Shown piece by piece: positions 25,769 to 35,180 of a DNA stretch of 64,000 bases (its first letter is position 1; every line of letters starts with the position of its first letter). The stretch covers positions 1 to 64,000 of the forward strand of contig NZ_JAIZZK010000014.1 of the NCBI RefSeq assembly GCF_020443705.1, in the 5' to 3' direction. A program made the translations under genes and the position numbers. The notes beneath the pieces are model-generated. The model searched no databases and was not told where the DNA came from. It saw nothing but the letters and a program-made list of their open reading frames with translations. This DNA is from Clostridium algoriphilum. GTDB lineage: Bacteria > Bacillota > Clostridia > Clostridiales > Clostridiaceae.

Positions 25769-26440
25769 CTATTGTTTATCTTCAGTTAAAGGAATAATTC
25801 CTATAACTGGTATTCCAGTTAATTTTTCTATGTCCTCTTGCGTTTTTACGGTATTATCTAAATACTCTAATAAGAATGCTATCCCAAGTGATACCATAAG
25901 TCCAATAAAAAATGCAATTGCCATATTTAACTTAGGATTAGGATTATCTGGTACTGTAGGTTCTACTGCTTCATCTAAAAGTTGTACATTATCTACTTTT
26001 TTCACATCATTACTTACAAACTTTAATGACTTAGCCAACTGGTTAGCAATGTCCATAGCCTCTTTAGGATCCGTAGATTTAACCGTTATAGTTAAAAACT
26101 CAGTATCTCCTTTAGGTGCTACTGTTACCATTTCTTGAAGTTCAGTAGGATCTATGTTTAATTTCAGAGCTTTTATAACGTGTTCTGAAACCTTTCTTGA
26201 TTTAGCAAACTCACTATAAGTTTTAACTAATTGTTGGTACATAATAACATCATTATAGCTATCTTTTGATGTCTCAGATTTATCTTCTGTCTTTCCAATT
26301 ATTACTGATATGTCAGATTTGTATGTAGGTGTAATAACAAAATAACTTAAAACTCCGCTAAGCACCGTTGCTCCTATAGTAACTAAAATCACTAGCAGAA
26401 ACCTTTTTTTTATGATATTTAAATATTCAATTATCTCCAT
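25769..26440 (-). CDS. Wzz/YveK-type chain-length regulator and BY-kinase activator
   Basis: A 223-residue protein with an N-terminal membrane helix (about 17-38), an extracellular Wzz domain, and a second helix near 175-195 after the proline-rich PTVPDNPNPKL, as in CpsC/YveK. The cytoplasmic tail KTQEDIEKLTGIPVIGIIP activates the CpsD kinase. Its ATG overlaps the TPR gene stop codon by one base (TAATG), with GGAGGG upstream, so the two are translated together. Confidence 0.94.
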   Translation of the reverse strand: MEIIEYLNIIKKRFLLVILVTIGATVLSGVLSYFVITPTYKSDISVIIGKTEDKSETSKDSYNDVIMYQQLVKTYSEFAKSRKVSEHVIKALKLNIDPTELQEMVTVAPKGDTEFLTITVKSTDPKEAMDIANQLAKSLKFVSNDVKKVDNVQLLDEAVEPTVPDNPNPKLNMAIAFFIGLMVSLGIAFLLEYLDNTVKTQEDIEKLTGIPVIGIIPLTEDKQ

Positions 26441-27510
26441 TATTTACCCTCCGTGAATAGTTTTTCTAACTGGCATACAATTTCATCTTTTGCATCAATT
26501 TTTTTAGCTATATCTAAATGTATCCTTGCTTGTTCATAGTTTTTAACATTTAAATAACACATAACAAGGTTTGTACATATTTCAATAGATTTTGTAACCT
26601 CAAATGCTTTTCTAAAGTATTGAATAGCTGTCTCGAAATTTTCTAGACAAGCATAATTAATACCAAATTCGTTTATTACCTCAATTAAGTCTTTATCAAT
26701 TGCTACTGCCTCATTTAGATAATATATAGCCTTCTCATAATTTTGTAGAATTCTATAAGCTACAGCAGTATGATAATATATATCTGGGCTATCTCCTAAT
26801 TGCTCCATTAAAGGTATAAAAATCTCAAGTGCACCCTTAGGATTATTAGAAACCATTTCTTTTGCCTTTTGAAAACTTGTTATAGTTTCTAACTCGTTTT
26901 TAAGCTCAATAACATCTGTGGTTTTTTCTCCACCACCTTCAATATAATTTCTTAAAGCCATTAAAGCTAAGTCATGTTTGCTTTCGCTATTAAGAACTAA
27001 TGATTCATATAAATATGCATTACTGTAATTAGTAATTTTTTTAGCTGCTTCAACAAGTCTCATCTCTTCATCTTTAAACATAATATTAGTTAATCTTAAT
27101 TTATCAACTAAAAGAAAAATCTTATCATAATTCTCTTCATTTTCTTCTATACTTAATAGTCCTTTTAACATAATATATGCTTCCTCATAATTCTCATTTT
27201 CAATTTCTTTGAAAATTACACCCTTAATAAAACCTATTGAATTTGGAACAGTATTTATAATTACTTTATATTCTACATTATATTTAAAATGTTCATCTGC
27301 TCCTAAAACATAGAACATTCCCTCTATAAATAAATTAACTGGTATATTATCAAAATCTTCTTTTTTCTTTACTTTTTGAATTATTTCATTAGTTCTCACC
27401 GGAAAATATATATCATTTAAAATTGTAAAATTGTTGATTTTGCTGTCCTTTTTAATTTCTAAAAAAAGAAGGGCTGCTAATTTTTCAGAAAAATATGTTT
27501 TAATGTCCAT
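26440..27510 (-). CDS. TPR-repeat protein at head of the exopolysaccharide operon
   Basis: A 356-residue soluble protein with no signal peptide. The C-terminal half holds at least three tetratricopeptide repeats (PDIYYHTAVAYRILQNYEKA, then EFGINYACLENFETAIQYF, then NLVMCYLNVKNYEQARIHL). The N-terminal half is helical without a domain I recognise. It is the first gene of the operon and its stop overlaps the chain-length regulator start. It may act as a cytoplasmic scaffold for the synthesis machinery; that is inference. Confidence 0.8.
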   Translation of the reverse strand: MDIKTYFSEKLAALLFLEIKKDSKINNFTILNDIYFPVRTNEIIQKVKKKEDFDNIPVNLFIEGMFYVLGADEHFKYNVEYKVIINTVPNSIGFIKGVIFKEIENENYEEAYIMLKGLLSIEENEENYDKIFLLVDKLRLTNIMFKDEEMRLVEAAKKITNYSNAYLYESLVLNSESKHDLALMALRNYIEGGGEKTTDVIELKNELETITSFQKAKEMVSNNPKGALEIFIPLMEQLGDSPDIYYHTAVAYRILQNYEKAIYYLNEAVAIDKDLIEVINEFGINYACLENFETAIQYFRKAFEVTKSIEICTNLVMCYLNVKNYEQARIHLDIAKKIDAKDEIVCQLEKLFTEGK

Positions 27511-27562
27511 GCTTACTCCTTCCTACTACGCTTAAATATTTATGCTACAATTGCTACTATTA

Positions 27563-27591
27563 ATAATAATATAATGTTGACAATTTGTAAA
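27563..27591 (-). promoter_or_regulatory. probable promoter of the exopolysaccharide operon
   Basis: On the minus strand TTTACA (27586-27591) and TATTAT (27563-27568) are 17 bases apart, about 50 bases before the TPR gene. Both boxes are one base from consensus. Confidence 0.45.
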
Positions 27592-27641
27592 CATATAAAA
27601 TCATAGTAGTGGAAATTATGCTTTTATTGGGATAAATGTTT

Positions 27642-29375
27642 TTATTTTATACATGCATTATTAACTATTGACATAACATTTTCTTTTAACTCAGTTATTT
27701 TCTTAGATGTATCCTCTAAACTATTTCCTTTAACTGAAAGATAAATTTTCATTTTTGGTTCAGTACCAGATGGTCTAACTACAAACCAAGAACCATCATC
27801 TAAAACAAACTTTAAGACATTAGATTTTGGTAAATTAATTATTTTTTCAGTGTTATTAACTAAATTCACTTCTAAACTAGCTCTATAATCCATTTTTTTT
27901 ATAATTCTATTATTTCCTATTAGGCCTTTCATTGAAAGTCTTAAATGTTCTAATACATTACTTATTTTTTCTGCACCATCTTTACCTTTAAGTTCTATTG
28001 AAACTAAACTTTCCTCATAGTAACCATGTTCTTTATAAATGTCCATCAAAGCATCATACAAACTCATGCCTTTATTTTTATAGTGAAGTGTCATTTCACA
28101 AATTAACATTGCAGCTATTACTGCATCTTTATCGCGTACAAAATCCCCTGCTAAATACCCAAAACTTTCTTCAAAACCAAATATAAAGTCTTTTTCGCCC
28201 TTCTGCTCAAACTCTTTAATTTTTTCTCCAATGTATTTAAATCCTGTGAGCACATCTAACACTTCTGTATTATATTTTTTTGCAATACTTGCTACCATAT
28301 CAGTCGTAACTATAGTTTTTATTATTACACCATTTTTAGGCATTTGGTTAGTATTGCTTAATGAGCTCAAAATATAATTACTTAAGAGTACTCCTGTCTG
28401 ATTACCAGACAAAACCCTATATTTCCCGCCCTTACCTTTAACTACTACTCCAATTCTATCGCAATCTGGGTCTGTACCAAAAATAATGTCTGGATTAATG
28501 TCTTCGGCCATTTTAAGTGCTAATTCAAATACCTTTGGGTCTTCTGGATTAGGATATGCTGCTGTAGGGAAATTACCGTTTGGCATCTCCTGCTCTGCTA
28601 CAACAGATACATTCTCATAACCTAATTCTTTTAATACTCTTCTTACTGGTATATTTCCTGAACCATGAATAGGAGTATATATTATCTTTAAATCATTCGC
28701 ATATTTTTTAACTAAGTCTTTTCTTATAGTTAAGTTCTTAGTCTTATTAATATATGAAAAATAAAGTTCTTCCCCGATAATTTTTAACATTCCACTTGTT
28801 TTTGCGCTATTCATTTCCATAGTTTTTACTTTAGAAAAATCTTTAACGTTACCTGCCCTAGTTATTATTTGGCTGGCAACTTCATCAGTAACTTGTCCAC
28901 CATCATCACCATAAACCTTATATCCGTTGTATTGCTTAGGATTATGTGATGCAGTAATAACAATACCCGCCTTGCTTTTTAATTCACGAACAGCATAAGA
29001 TAAAATTGGTGTTGGAGTTAATGTTTCAAATAAATTTACAGAAACACCATTCCCGCAAAGAGTTTCTGCAGCCGCTTTTGCAAATTCCATAGACATATTT
29101 CTTGAATCATATGCTATAGTAACTGATATGTTTCCCTTGTATTTTGAGTTTAAATAGTCTGCGAGCCCTTGAGTGGCTTTACCTATGGTATGTATATTCA
29201 TTCTGTTTGTTCCTGCACCTATTACTCCTCTTAGACCGCCTGTACCAAACTCTAAATCCTTGTAAAATCTATCTTCAATTTCTTTTTCATCTACTAACTG
29301 CTCAAGCTCCTTCTTTAACTCTAAATCTATAAAATCAGAATTAATCCAATTTTTATATTTCTCTTTGTATGTCAT
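27642..29375 (-). CDS. phosphoglucomutase / phosphomannomutase
   Basis: A 577-residue alpha-D-phosphohexomutase. The phosphoserine loop is TASHNPKQYNGYKVY (about 141), the metal loop is GTDPDCDRIG, the sugar-binding loop is FGFEESFGY and the phosphate-binding site is RPSGTEPKMKIY. Size and N-terminus match the PgcA type, which converts glucose-6-phosphate to glucose-1-phosphate for GalU. It lies just upstream of the exopolysaccharide operon on the same strand and may be expressed separately. Confidence 0.94.
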   Translation of the reverse strand: MTYKEKYKNWINSDFIDLELKKELEQLVDEKEIEDRFYKDLEFGTGGLRGVIGAGTNRMNIHTIGKATQGLADYLNSKYKGNISVTIAYDSRNMSMEFAKAAAETLCGNGVSVNLFETLTPTPILSYAVRELKSKAGIVITASHNPKQYNGYKVYGDDGGQVTDEVASQIITRAGNVKDFSKVKTMEMNSAKTSGMLKIIGEELYFSYINKTKNLTIRKDLVKKYANDLKIIYTPIHGSGNIPVRRVLKELGYENVSVVAEQEMPNGNFPTAAYPNPEDPKVFELALKMAEDINPDIIFGTDPDCDRIGVVVKGKGGKYRVLSGNQTGVLLSNYILSSLSNTNQMPKNGVIIKTIVTTDMVASIAKKYNTEVLDVLTGFKYIGEKIKEFEQKGEKDFIFGFEESFGYLAGDFVRDKDAVIAAMLICEMTLHYKNKGMSLYDALMDIYKEHGYYEESLVSIELKGKDGAEKISNVLEHLRLSMKGLIGNNRIIKKMDYRASLEVNLVNNTEKIINLPKSNVLKFVLDDGSWFVVRPSGTEPKMKIYLSVKGNSLEDTSKKITELKENVMSIVNNACIK

Positions 29376-29605
29376 ATATTATCCTCCTTGTGGTTCTATA
29401 AAGTAGATAACAAATGTTACCCCCCGTTGCTATTCCCCCTAATCTCTCTTTAGTCTATCATATTATACTATCAAACCATTACAAATAAAAGGCATTTTTG
29501 ACAATTAACCTGTTTTTACATATTTCTGATTGTTATTTTTTATTCTAAAACCATAATTTCCAAGCATTTAAGAAGTTATTTTGTATAATTTATAATTTAT
29601 TCTAA

Positions 29606-29634
29606 TTGCATTTGCATATCTAATCCTATATAAT
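29606..29634 (+). promoter_or_regulatory. sigma-A promoter of the decarboxylase-family gene
   Basis: TTGCAT (29606-29611) and TATAAT (29629-29634) are 17 bases apart, about 80 bases before the TTG start at 29713. This lies in the 328-base divergent region between phosphoglucomutase and this gene, which holds no other clear feature. Confidence 0.6.
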
Positions 29635-29712
29635 TATTAATTGGCTGAATAAATATACTATAAATAGTAATTAAAAAAGATAATATAAATTCTTTCGAAA
29701 GGGGTGTATAAA

Positions 29713-31203
29713 TTGTATAGATTAAATCAAAGTGAGACTCCATTATTTGATGCTTTAATGGAATATGTAGACAGAGAAACTCTTCCATTTCACGTCCCTG
29801 GACATAAAAAAGGAATAGGCGCTGATGAACAGTTTAGAAGTTTTATGGGGGATAACCCTTTTAAAATTGATGTTACAGTTTTTAAACTTGTTGATAGTTT
29901 TCACCATCCTACTGGGCCCATAAAAAAGGCACAAGAATTAGCAGCTGATGCTTATGGAGCTGATGCCTCTTTTTTCTCAGTTCATGGTACTTCTGGTGCT
30001 ATTCAAGCTATGATTATGTCTGTAGTCGGATCTGGCGATAAAATAATTGTTCCAAGAAATGTTCATAAATCAATAACTGGTGGTATCATTTTATCAGGTG
30101 CTATACCAGTTTATATGCAACCAGAACTTGATAAAAAAATAGGTGTTGCTCATGGAGTTTCTCCAGAGACAGTAATCGATACCTTAAAAAATAACCCCGA
30201 TGCAAAAGCTGTGCTTATTATTAATCCTACATATTACGGGGTTTCCACAGATATAAAAAAAATTGCAGATACGGTTCATGAATACGACATTCCCTTAATA
30301 GTTGATGAAGCTCATGGCCCTCATCTTAAATTTAACAGCAGGTTACCAATGTCTGCGATGGAAGCCGGTGCAGATATTTGTGCTCAAAGCACGCATAAAA
30401 TAATTGGTTCATTAACTCAGAGCTCAATGCTACATGTTAATTCAAAGCGTGTTAGCCCTGCTAGAGTAAGGCAATTAATAAACTTAATGCACACAACCTC
30501 CCCCTCATACATACTAATGGCTTCGCTTGATTGTGCAAGAAGACAAATTGCACTTGATGGCACTCAGCTTTTAGAAAAAACTATAGATTTGTGTAATTAT
30601 GTAAGAAGTGAAGTAAATAAAATCCCAGGATTTTATTGTTTTGGCGAAGAAATTTTAAATGGTTTTGGAGCTTATGCTTTCGATCCAACTAAAATCACAA
30701 TAACTTGTAGAGATTTAGGCATTACAGGTTATGACTTAGATATGATACTTTCTAACAAATATCATATGCAAATGGAATTATCTGATCTCTATAACATATT
30801 AGCAGTTGGTTCTTTTGGAGATACAAAAGAGGGAATGCAACGATTACTTAAAGCTCTATGTGAAATAAGCAACGAATACTATGGTAAAGGATCAAAGAAA
30901 ACAGATTTTATTGATATTCCTAGCATTCCAGAACAAGTTCAAATTCCTCGTGAGGCTTTCAACAGTGTTAATACTGCTGTAGAAATCAAAAAAAGTGTTG
31001 GCATGATAAGTGGGGAATTCTTAATGGCTTATCCACCTGGCATTCCAGTACTTTGCCCCGGAGAGAGAATAACTCAAGAAATTGTAGATTATGTTGAGAA
31101 ATTAAAAAACACAGGATTATATGTCCAAGGAACTGAAGATCCTGAAGTTGAATATATAAAAGTTGTTCGCGAGGAAGATGCTATGCATATAACTGTTGAA
31201 TAG
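29713..31203 (+). CDS. Orn/Lys/Arg decarboxylase family PLP enzyme
   Basis: A 496-residue fold-type I PLP protein of the short Orn/Lys/Arg decarboxylase family (B. subtilis SpeA/YaaO type). It begins PLFDALMEYVDRETLPFHVPGHKKG, holds SVHGTSGAIQAMI, and has the PLP lysine in AQSTHKIIGSLTQSSML (about 227). The short C-terminal domain ends MAYPPGIPVLCPGERIT. Arginine or lysine decarboxylation for polyamines is likely; the substrate cannot be fixed from sequence. I prefer the TTG at 29713, eight bases after AAAGGGG, over the GTG at 29704 that overlaps that site. Confidence 0.9.
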   Translation: MYRLNQSETPLFDALMEYVDRETLPFHVPGHKKGIGADEQFRSFMGDNPFKIDVTVFKLVDSFHHPTGPIKKAQELAADAYGADASFFSVHGTSGAIQAMIMSVVGSGDKIIVPRNVHKSITGGIILSGAIPVYMQPELDKKIGVAHGVSPETVIDTLKNNPDAKAVLIINPTYYGVSTDIKKIADTVHEYDIPLIVDEAHGPHLKFNSRLPMSAMEAGADICAQSTHKIIGSLTQSSMLHVNSKRVSPARVRQLINLMHTTSPSYILMASLDCARRQIALDGTQLLEKTIDLCNYVRSEVNKIPGFYCFGEEILNGFGAYAFDPTKITITCRDLGITGYDLDMILSNKYHMQMELSDLYNILAVGSFGDTKEGMQRLLKALCEISNEYYGKGSKKTDFIDIPSIPEQVQIPREAFNSVNTAVEIKKSVGMISGEFLMAYPPGIPVLCPGERITQEIVDYVEKLKNTGLYVQGTEDPEVEYIKVVREEDAMHITVE

Positions 31204-31211
31204 AACAAAAG

Positions 31212-31233
31212 AGAACTCCAAATTAGGAGTTCT
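31212..31233. terminator. rho-independent terminator between convergent genes
   Basis: AGAACTCC and GGAGTTCT pair across a six-base loop, with a T-run on the plus strand and an A-run upstream that serves the minus strand. It ends the decarboxylase-family gene and the oxidase gene that converges on it. Confidence 0.75.
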
Positions 31234-31245
31234 TTTTTGTTCTAC

Positions 31246-32259
31246 TTAATATAAAACTCTATTATTAATATTTTCAATAGATTTACACCCCGTGAGGACC
31301 ATAGCTGATTTTAATTCACTTTTTAAGAAATCGATATAAGATTTTACGCCTTCGGCCTTACCTCCAAAGGATGCAGTTACAAATGGTCTGCCAATAAGTA
31401 CAGCATCCGCACCCAGTGCTAGCATTTTAAGTATATCTGCACCACTTCTAACTCCACCATCAGCTAAAATAATTACTTTCCCCTTAACTTCTTCCGCTAT
31501 CTCTGAAAGAACCTCTGCTACACCTGGAGTTTGGTCTAAAACTCTTCCCCCATGATTTGACACTACAATTGCAGCTACCCCTGCATCGACCGCAAGCTTT
31601 GCTTCATCTACAGTCATTATTCCTTTTAAAATAAATGGAAGCTTTGTTGATCTAACAATTTCTTTTATTTCATCTACAGTTTTAGGCATAACTGGTTTAC
31701 CAAGAAGTGCTAAGGTAATAAGCCCACATGCATCTATGTCCATACCTATAGCGAATACTCCTGCTTTCTCCGCCAATTTAATTTTTTCTATAATGTTTGC
31801 ATTTTCCCAAGGCTTTATAATCGCAATTCCATTTCCACCTTGTTTTTCTAATTCAGAAAGATTAGTTGTGAGAAATGAATCTACAGCAGTGTCGCCCACC
31901 ATTGGGAAAATTCCTCCCTCTAGGCATCCACTAATAACCCAAGATATATATTCTTCTTCACTATATTTACCACCCATATTTAAGGTAGTCCCAGATACGG
32001 GAGCTGCAAATAGTGGCACATCCATTTTTCGTCCAAATAATTCTGTAGACATATCAGGATCTTTTGCATCATGTATAGTTCTCATATTAAGTTTATATTT
32101 TGCCAATGATTCTATATTGATTTTAAAAGCGTCTCCAGTTCCCTTACCGCCCATTCCAGGTACTTCGCCAGCACAGGCAATTCCATTACATATAGGACAA
32201 ACCTTGCAGCTTTTGTTTAAATTTCCTCTAGCATTTTTTAAAACATCTTTATAATTCAT
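31246..32259 (-). CDS. FMN-dependent alpha-hydroxy-acid oxidase family protein
   Basis: A 337-residue TIM-barrel flavoprotein of the lactate/glycolate oxidase and isopentenyl-diphosphate isomerase-like family. Seen are VVSNHGGRVLDQTPG with the active-site His and Arg, and the FMN phosphate loop ILADGGVRSGADILKML followed by GADAVLIGRPF. The N-terminus has an unusual cysteine group, CKVCPICNGIAC, absent from aerobic oxidases, which might bind metal or an Fe-S cluster. In an anaerobe the enzyme probably acts as a dehydrogenase; substrate unknown. It is followed upstream by a DUF523 gene. Confidence 0.86.
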   Translation of the reverse strand: MNYKDVLKNARGNLNKSCKVCPICNGIACAGEVPGMGGKGTGDAFKINIESLAKYKLNMRTIHDAKDPDMSTELFGRKMDVPLFAAPVSGTTLNMGGKYSEEEYISWVISGCLEGGIFPMVGDTAVDSFLTTNLSELEKQGGNGIAIIKPWENANIIEKIKLAEKAGVFAIGMDIDACGLITLALLGKPVMPKTVDEIKEIVRSTKLPFILKGIMTVDEAKLAVDAGVAAIVVSNHGGRVLDQTPGVAEVLSEIAEEVKGKVIILADGGVRSGADILKMLALGADAVLIGRPFVTASFGGKAEGVKSYIDFLKSELKSAMVLTGCKSIENINNRVLY

Positions 32260-32274
32260 TTCCTTCCCCCTTAA

Positions 32275-32736
32275 TTACAACTCCACCTTATCTATATTTC
32301 CTTCTGTAAAAACCTTTATACCATTTAATATTAATAACTGAGCAGTAATTCCATTACCTTGTCTTAAAGTTTTACTAAAAGTTCCATCATATATTTTCGA
32401 AACTCCACATGATGGACTTCGTGCTTTTAAAATAGCAATGTTGGCTCCAACTGCTTCTGCAATATATAATGTTTCATAAGCACCTTTTATAAACTTTTGG
32501 GTAACGTCCTCATTTTTGTCCAGTCCAACAATTCTAGCATTACCCTCTAACACATCCAGACCATTCCCATTTATAATTTCTCGCGCTACCCTAGGAGTTT
32601 CTAATCCTCCTAGTTGCTCAGGACAAACCGGCATCACTTTACCCTCTTTAAGTAATTTAAGTAATGCTGCATTTATATTATTCCCACCATCATATTTACA
32701 GTTAATACCACACAAACAAGCACTTACAATAATCAT
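32275..32736 (-). CDS. DUF523 family protein
   Basis: A 153-residue protein of the DUF523 family. It has conserved cysteines in SACLCGINCKYDGGNN at the start and in LKARSPSCGV near residue 108. The cysteine pattern suggests a metal or redox site, but no function is established. It lies between mutS2 and the FMN protein on the same strand. Confidence 0.88.
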   Translation of the reverse strand: MIIVSACLCGINCKYDGGNNINAALLKLLKEGKVMPVCPEQLGGLETPRVAREIINGNGLDVLEGNARIVGLDKNEDVTQKFIKGAYETLYIAEAVGANIAILKARSPSCGVSKIYDGTFSKTLRQGNGITAQLLILNGIKVFTEGNIDKVEL

Positions 32737-32765
32737 ACTATAACCATCCTTTATTATAATCTTAA

Positions 32766-35132
32766 CTATTTAAGTTCTACTACAGTAACTCCACTACCAC
32801 CTTCACCATAATTTCCAAGTCTATATGTTTTAACATGACCATGTCTTTTTAACATATCTGTAATAGTTTTTCTTAATACTCCTGTACCCTTACCGTGGAT
32901 TATTGTAGCTTCTTTAAGCCCACCTAAACAAGCTTCATCTAAGTACTTATCGACAGTATAAATAGCCTCCTGGGAATCCATACCTCTCAAATCTACAGAT
33001 GTTGATACACTTCTTAAATTCAGCTTCATATCCCGCTTAATTATTTTCGCCTTTTTCTTGTCTTCATCAGTAAGTTTTGATTTTCGCAAATCATCTAATT
33101 TAACATTTATCTTCATTATGCCAGCTTGAACTTGCAGCTCACCTTTTTTATCAGGTTTCGAAATAACTATAACCTTTTGGTTAAGAGATGGTAAATATAC
33201 TGCTTCACCTTGTTTTACACTTTTAAGTTTTTCTCCAAGTTCATCATTACTTTTTTCTACATGCTTTTCTAAGCTTTCAAGCTTATTTTTGATTTTCAAT
33301 CTTTCCTCTTCAAGTTTCTGCCTTGCTTCAGAGGAGTACCCCAAATTTTCTAGTTGTCTCATATTTTTAAGAATGATATCAGATTCTTCCTTAGCATCCT
33401 TTATAAGTCTCTTTGCTTCCCTTTGAGCTTCATACATTGCGTTTTCTCTTATGTTTTCAAGTTTATATAACTTTTCCTGATATTTATCTTTAAGCTTGCT
33501 CGCTTGCAATTTCAAACTTTCTGCAAGTCTTGCATCTTCCTCAGCTTTTATACTTTTTTCTTGCAGACTTTGAACTAGTTCTTCAAACTCTAAGGTATCC
33601 TTAGAAATATTTTCTTTTGCGTTTTTTATAATATAAGATGGAAGACCTAATCTCATCGATATTTCAAAAGCATTTGATTTACCTGGCACTCCAATTATTA
33701 ATCTATAAGTTGGGCTCAATGTGTCTACATTAAATTCTACAGATGCATTTTCAACGCCTGTAGTTTTTAAAGCATATCCCTTTAACTCACTATAATGTGT
33801 TGTTGCAACAACTTTTGTATTTCTCGCTCTTAAATTTTCAAGTATAGAAACAGCAAGTGCTGCTCCTTCAGTAGGATCTGTTCCAGCTCCCAATTCATCA
33901 AATAGGGCCAATGTTTTATTATCTGCTTTATCAATAATATTCACTATGTTTGTCATATGAGACGAAAAAGTAGATAAGCTTTGCTCTATACTTTGTTCAT
34001 CACCAATATCTGCAAATATTTCATTAAAAAAGCTTACTATTGAACCTTCTCTTGCTGGGATTAAAATGCCACTCAAAGCCATTATTTCAATAAGACCTAC
34101 TGTTTTTAGTGTTACTGTTTTACCACCAGTATTGGGCCCTGTTATTACGAGGGATGTAAATTCTTTTCCTAAATATATATTACTTGGCACTACCACTTTA
34201 GGATCGATTAGTGGGTGCCTCGCTTCCAATATATCTATTTCTCCTTCTTCATTTACACTTGGAATAATAGCATTAAGTTCTATTGCATACATTGCTTTTG
34301 CAAAAATAAAATCTAATTCCCATACTATATCTGCATTGTTTTGAACAATATTTATATTTTCATATATTTTATACGATAATTCGGCTAAAATTCTTTCAAC
34401 TTCTGCTTTTTCCTTTAGCATAATTTCCTTAATCTCATTATTTAAGTTAACAAGACTCATTGGCTCAATAAACAATGTAGCTCCTGATGAACTCTGATCA
34501 TGTACAAGACCCGGAACACTGCCTTTATGTTCTACTTTAACTGGAATTACATATCTATCTCCTCGCACCGTATAAAGACTTTCTTGAAGATATTTTGCAT
34601 TAGATCTAACTAATGAAATTACCTTTTCTTTTACAGATGCACTTTTCTCTTTTAAAGATTTTCTTAAACTGAATAGTAAACTACTAGCCCTATCAGAAAT
34701 TTCGTCATCACCAATAATAGCTATAAAAATTTCATCCTCTAATTTTTTAATTGGTACAATGCCAATACATATATCAGTAAGAACTCTAAAACTCTTCTCT
34801 CCTTCTATATTACCAACATAATTTTTAAATAATCTAGCACATCTAAGCATTTGAGCAATTCTCAGAAGCTGCATTGGCATAAGAGAAGCCCCTTTAGATG
34901 CTCTGTTTATCGGACCACGAACATCATATATACCCTCAAATGGAGCACTCCCTTTTCTCGATAGGAGTAACAATGCCTCATTAGTTTCCTGCAAATGTTC
35001 TCTTACTTCATAGATATTAGTATATGGTTCTAAACTTTCAATAATATCCTTACCTGCCGTAGTTTTCGCATATACTTTTATCCTATCTTTAATTTTGAAA
35101 TATTCTAAAACCTTTAATGATTTTGTGTTCAC
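32766..35132 (-). CDS. mutS2: MutS2 ATPase/endonuclease (ribosome-collision and recombination factor)
   Basis: A 788-residue MutS2. The order is core domain, ABC-type ATPase with Walker A GPNTGGKT (about 332-339) and LFDELGAGTDPTEGAALA, a long coiled coil (about 515-640), the KOW-like region, and the C-terminal Smr nuclease domain (VDLRGMDSQEA and HGKGTGVLR). No mismatch-recognition domain I is present, which separates it from MutS. MutS2 suppresses homologous recombination in some bacteria and splits collided ribosomes in Bacillus. Confidence 0.97.
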   Translation of the reverse strand: MNTKSLKVLEYFKIKDRIKVYAKTTAGKDIIESLEPYTNIYEVREHLQETNEALLLLSRKGSAPFEGIYDVRGPINRASKGASLMPMQLLRIAQMLRCARLFKNYVGNIEGEKSFRVLTDICIGIVPIKKLEDEIFIAIIGDDEISDRASSLLFSLRKSLKEKSASVKEKVISLVRSNAKYLQESLYTVRGDRYVIPVKVEHKGSVPGLVHDQSSSGATLFIEPMSLVNLNNEIKEIMLKEKAEVERILAELSYKIYENINIVQNNADIVWELDFIFAKAMYAIELNAIIPSVNEEGEIDILEARHPLIDPKVVVPSNIYLGKEFTSLVITGPNTGGKTVTLKTVGLIEIMALSGILIPAREGSIVSFFNEIFADIGDEQSIEQSLSTFSSHMTNIVNIIDKADNKTLALFDELGAGTDPTEGAALAVSILENLRARNTKVVATTHYSELKGYALKTTGVENASVEFNVDTLSPTYRLIIGVPGKSNAFEISMRLGLPSYIIKNAKENISKDTLEFEELVQSLQEKSIKAEEDARLAESLKLQASKLKDKYQEKLYKLENIRENAMYEAQREAKRLIKDAKEESDIILKNMRQLENLGYSSEARQKLEEERLKIKNKLESLEKHVEKSNDELGEKLKSVKQGEAVYLPSLNQKVIVISKPDKKGELQVQAGIMKINVKLDDLRKSKLTDEDKKKAKIIKRDMKLNLRSVSTSVDLRGMDSQEAIYTVDKYLDEACLGGLKEATIIHGKGTGVLRKTITDMLKRHGHVKTYRLGNYGEGGSGVTVVELK

Positions 35133-35180
35133 AATTACACCGTCTTTCCTATGTTAATAAACTTAGTTGCCTAATACTAT

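Noticed and set aside
31736-32254. Plus-strand open frame of 172 codons opposite the FMN oxidase gene
   Set aside because: Antisense to a conserved enzyme, with Ser/Pro/Ile-rich composition typical of a shadow frame and no family resemblance.
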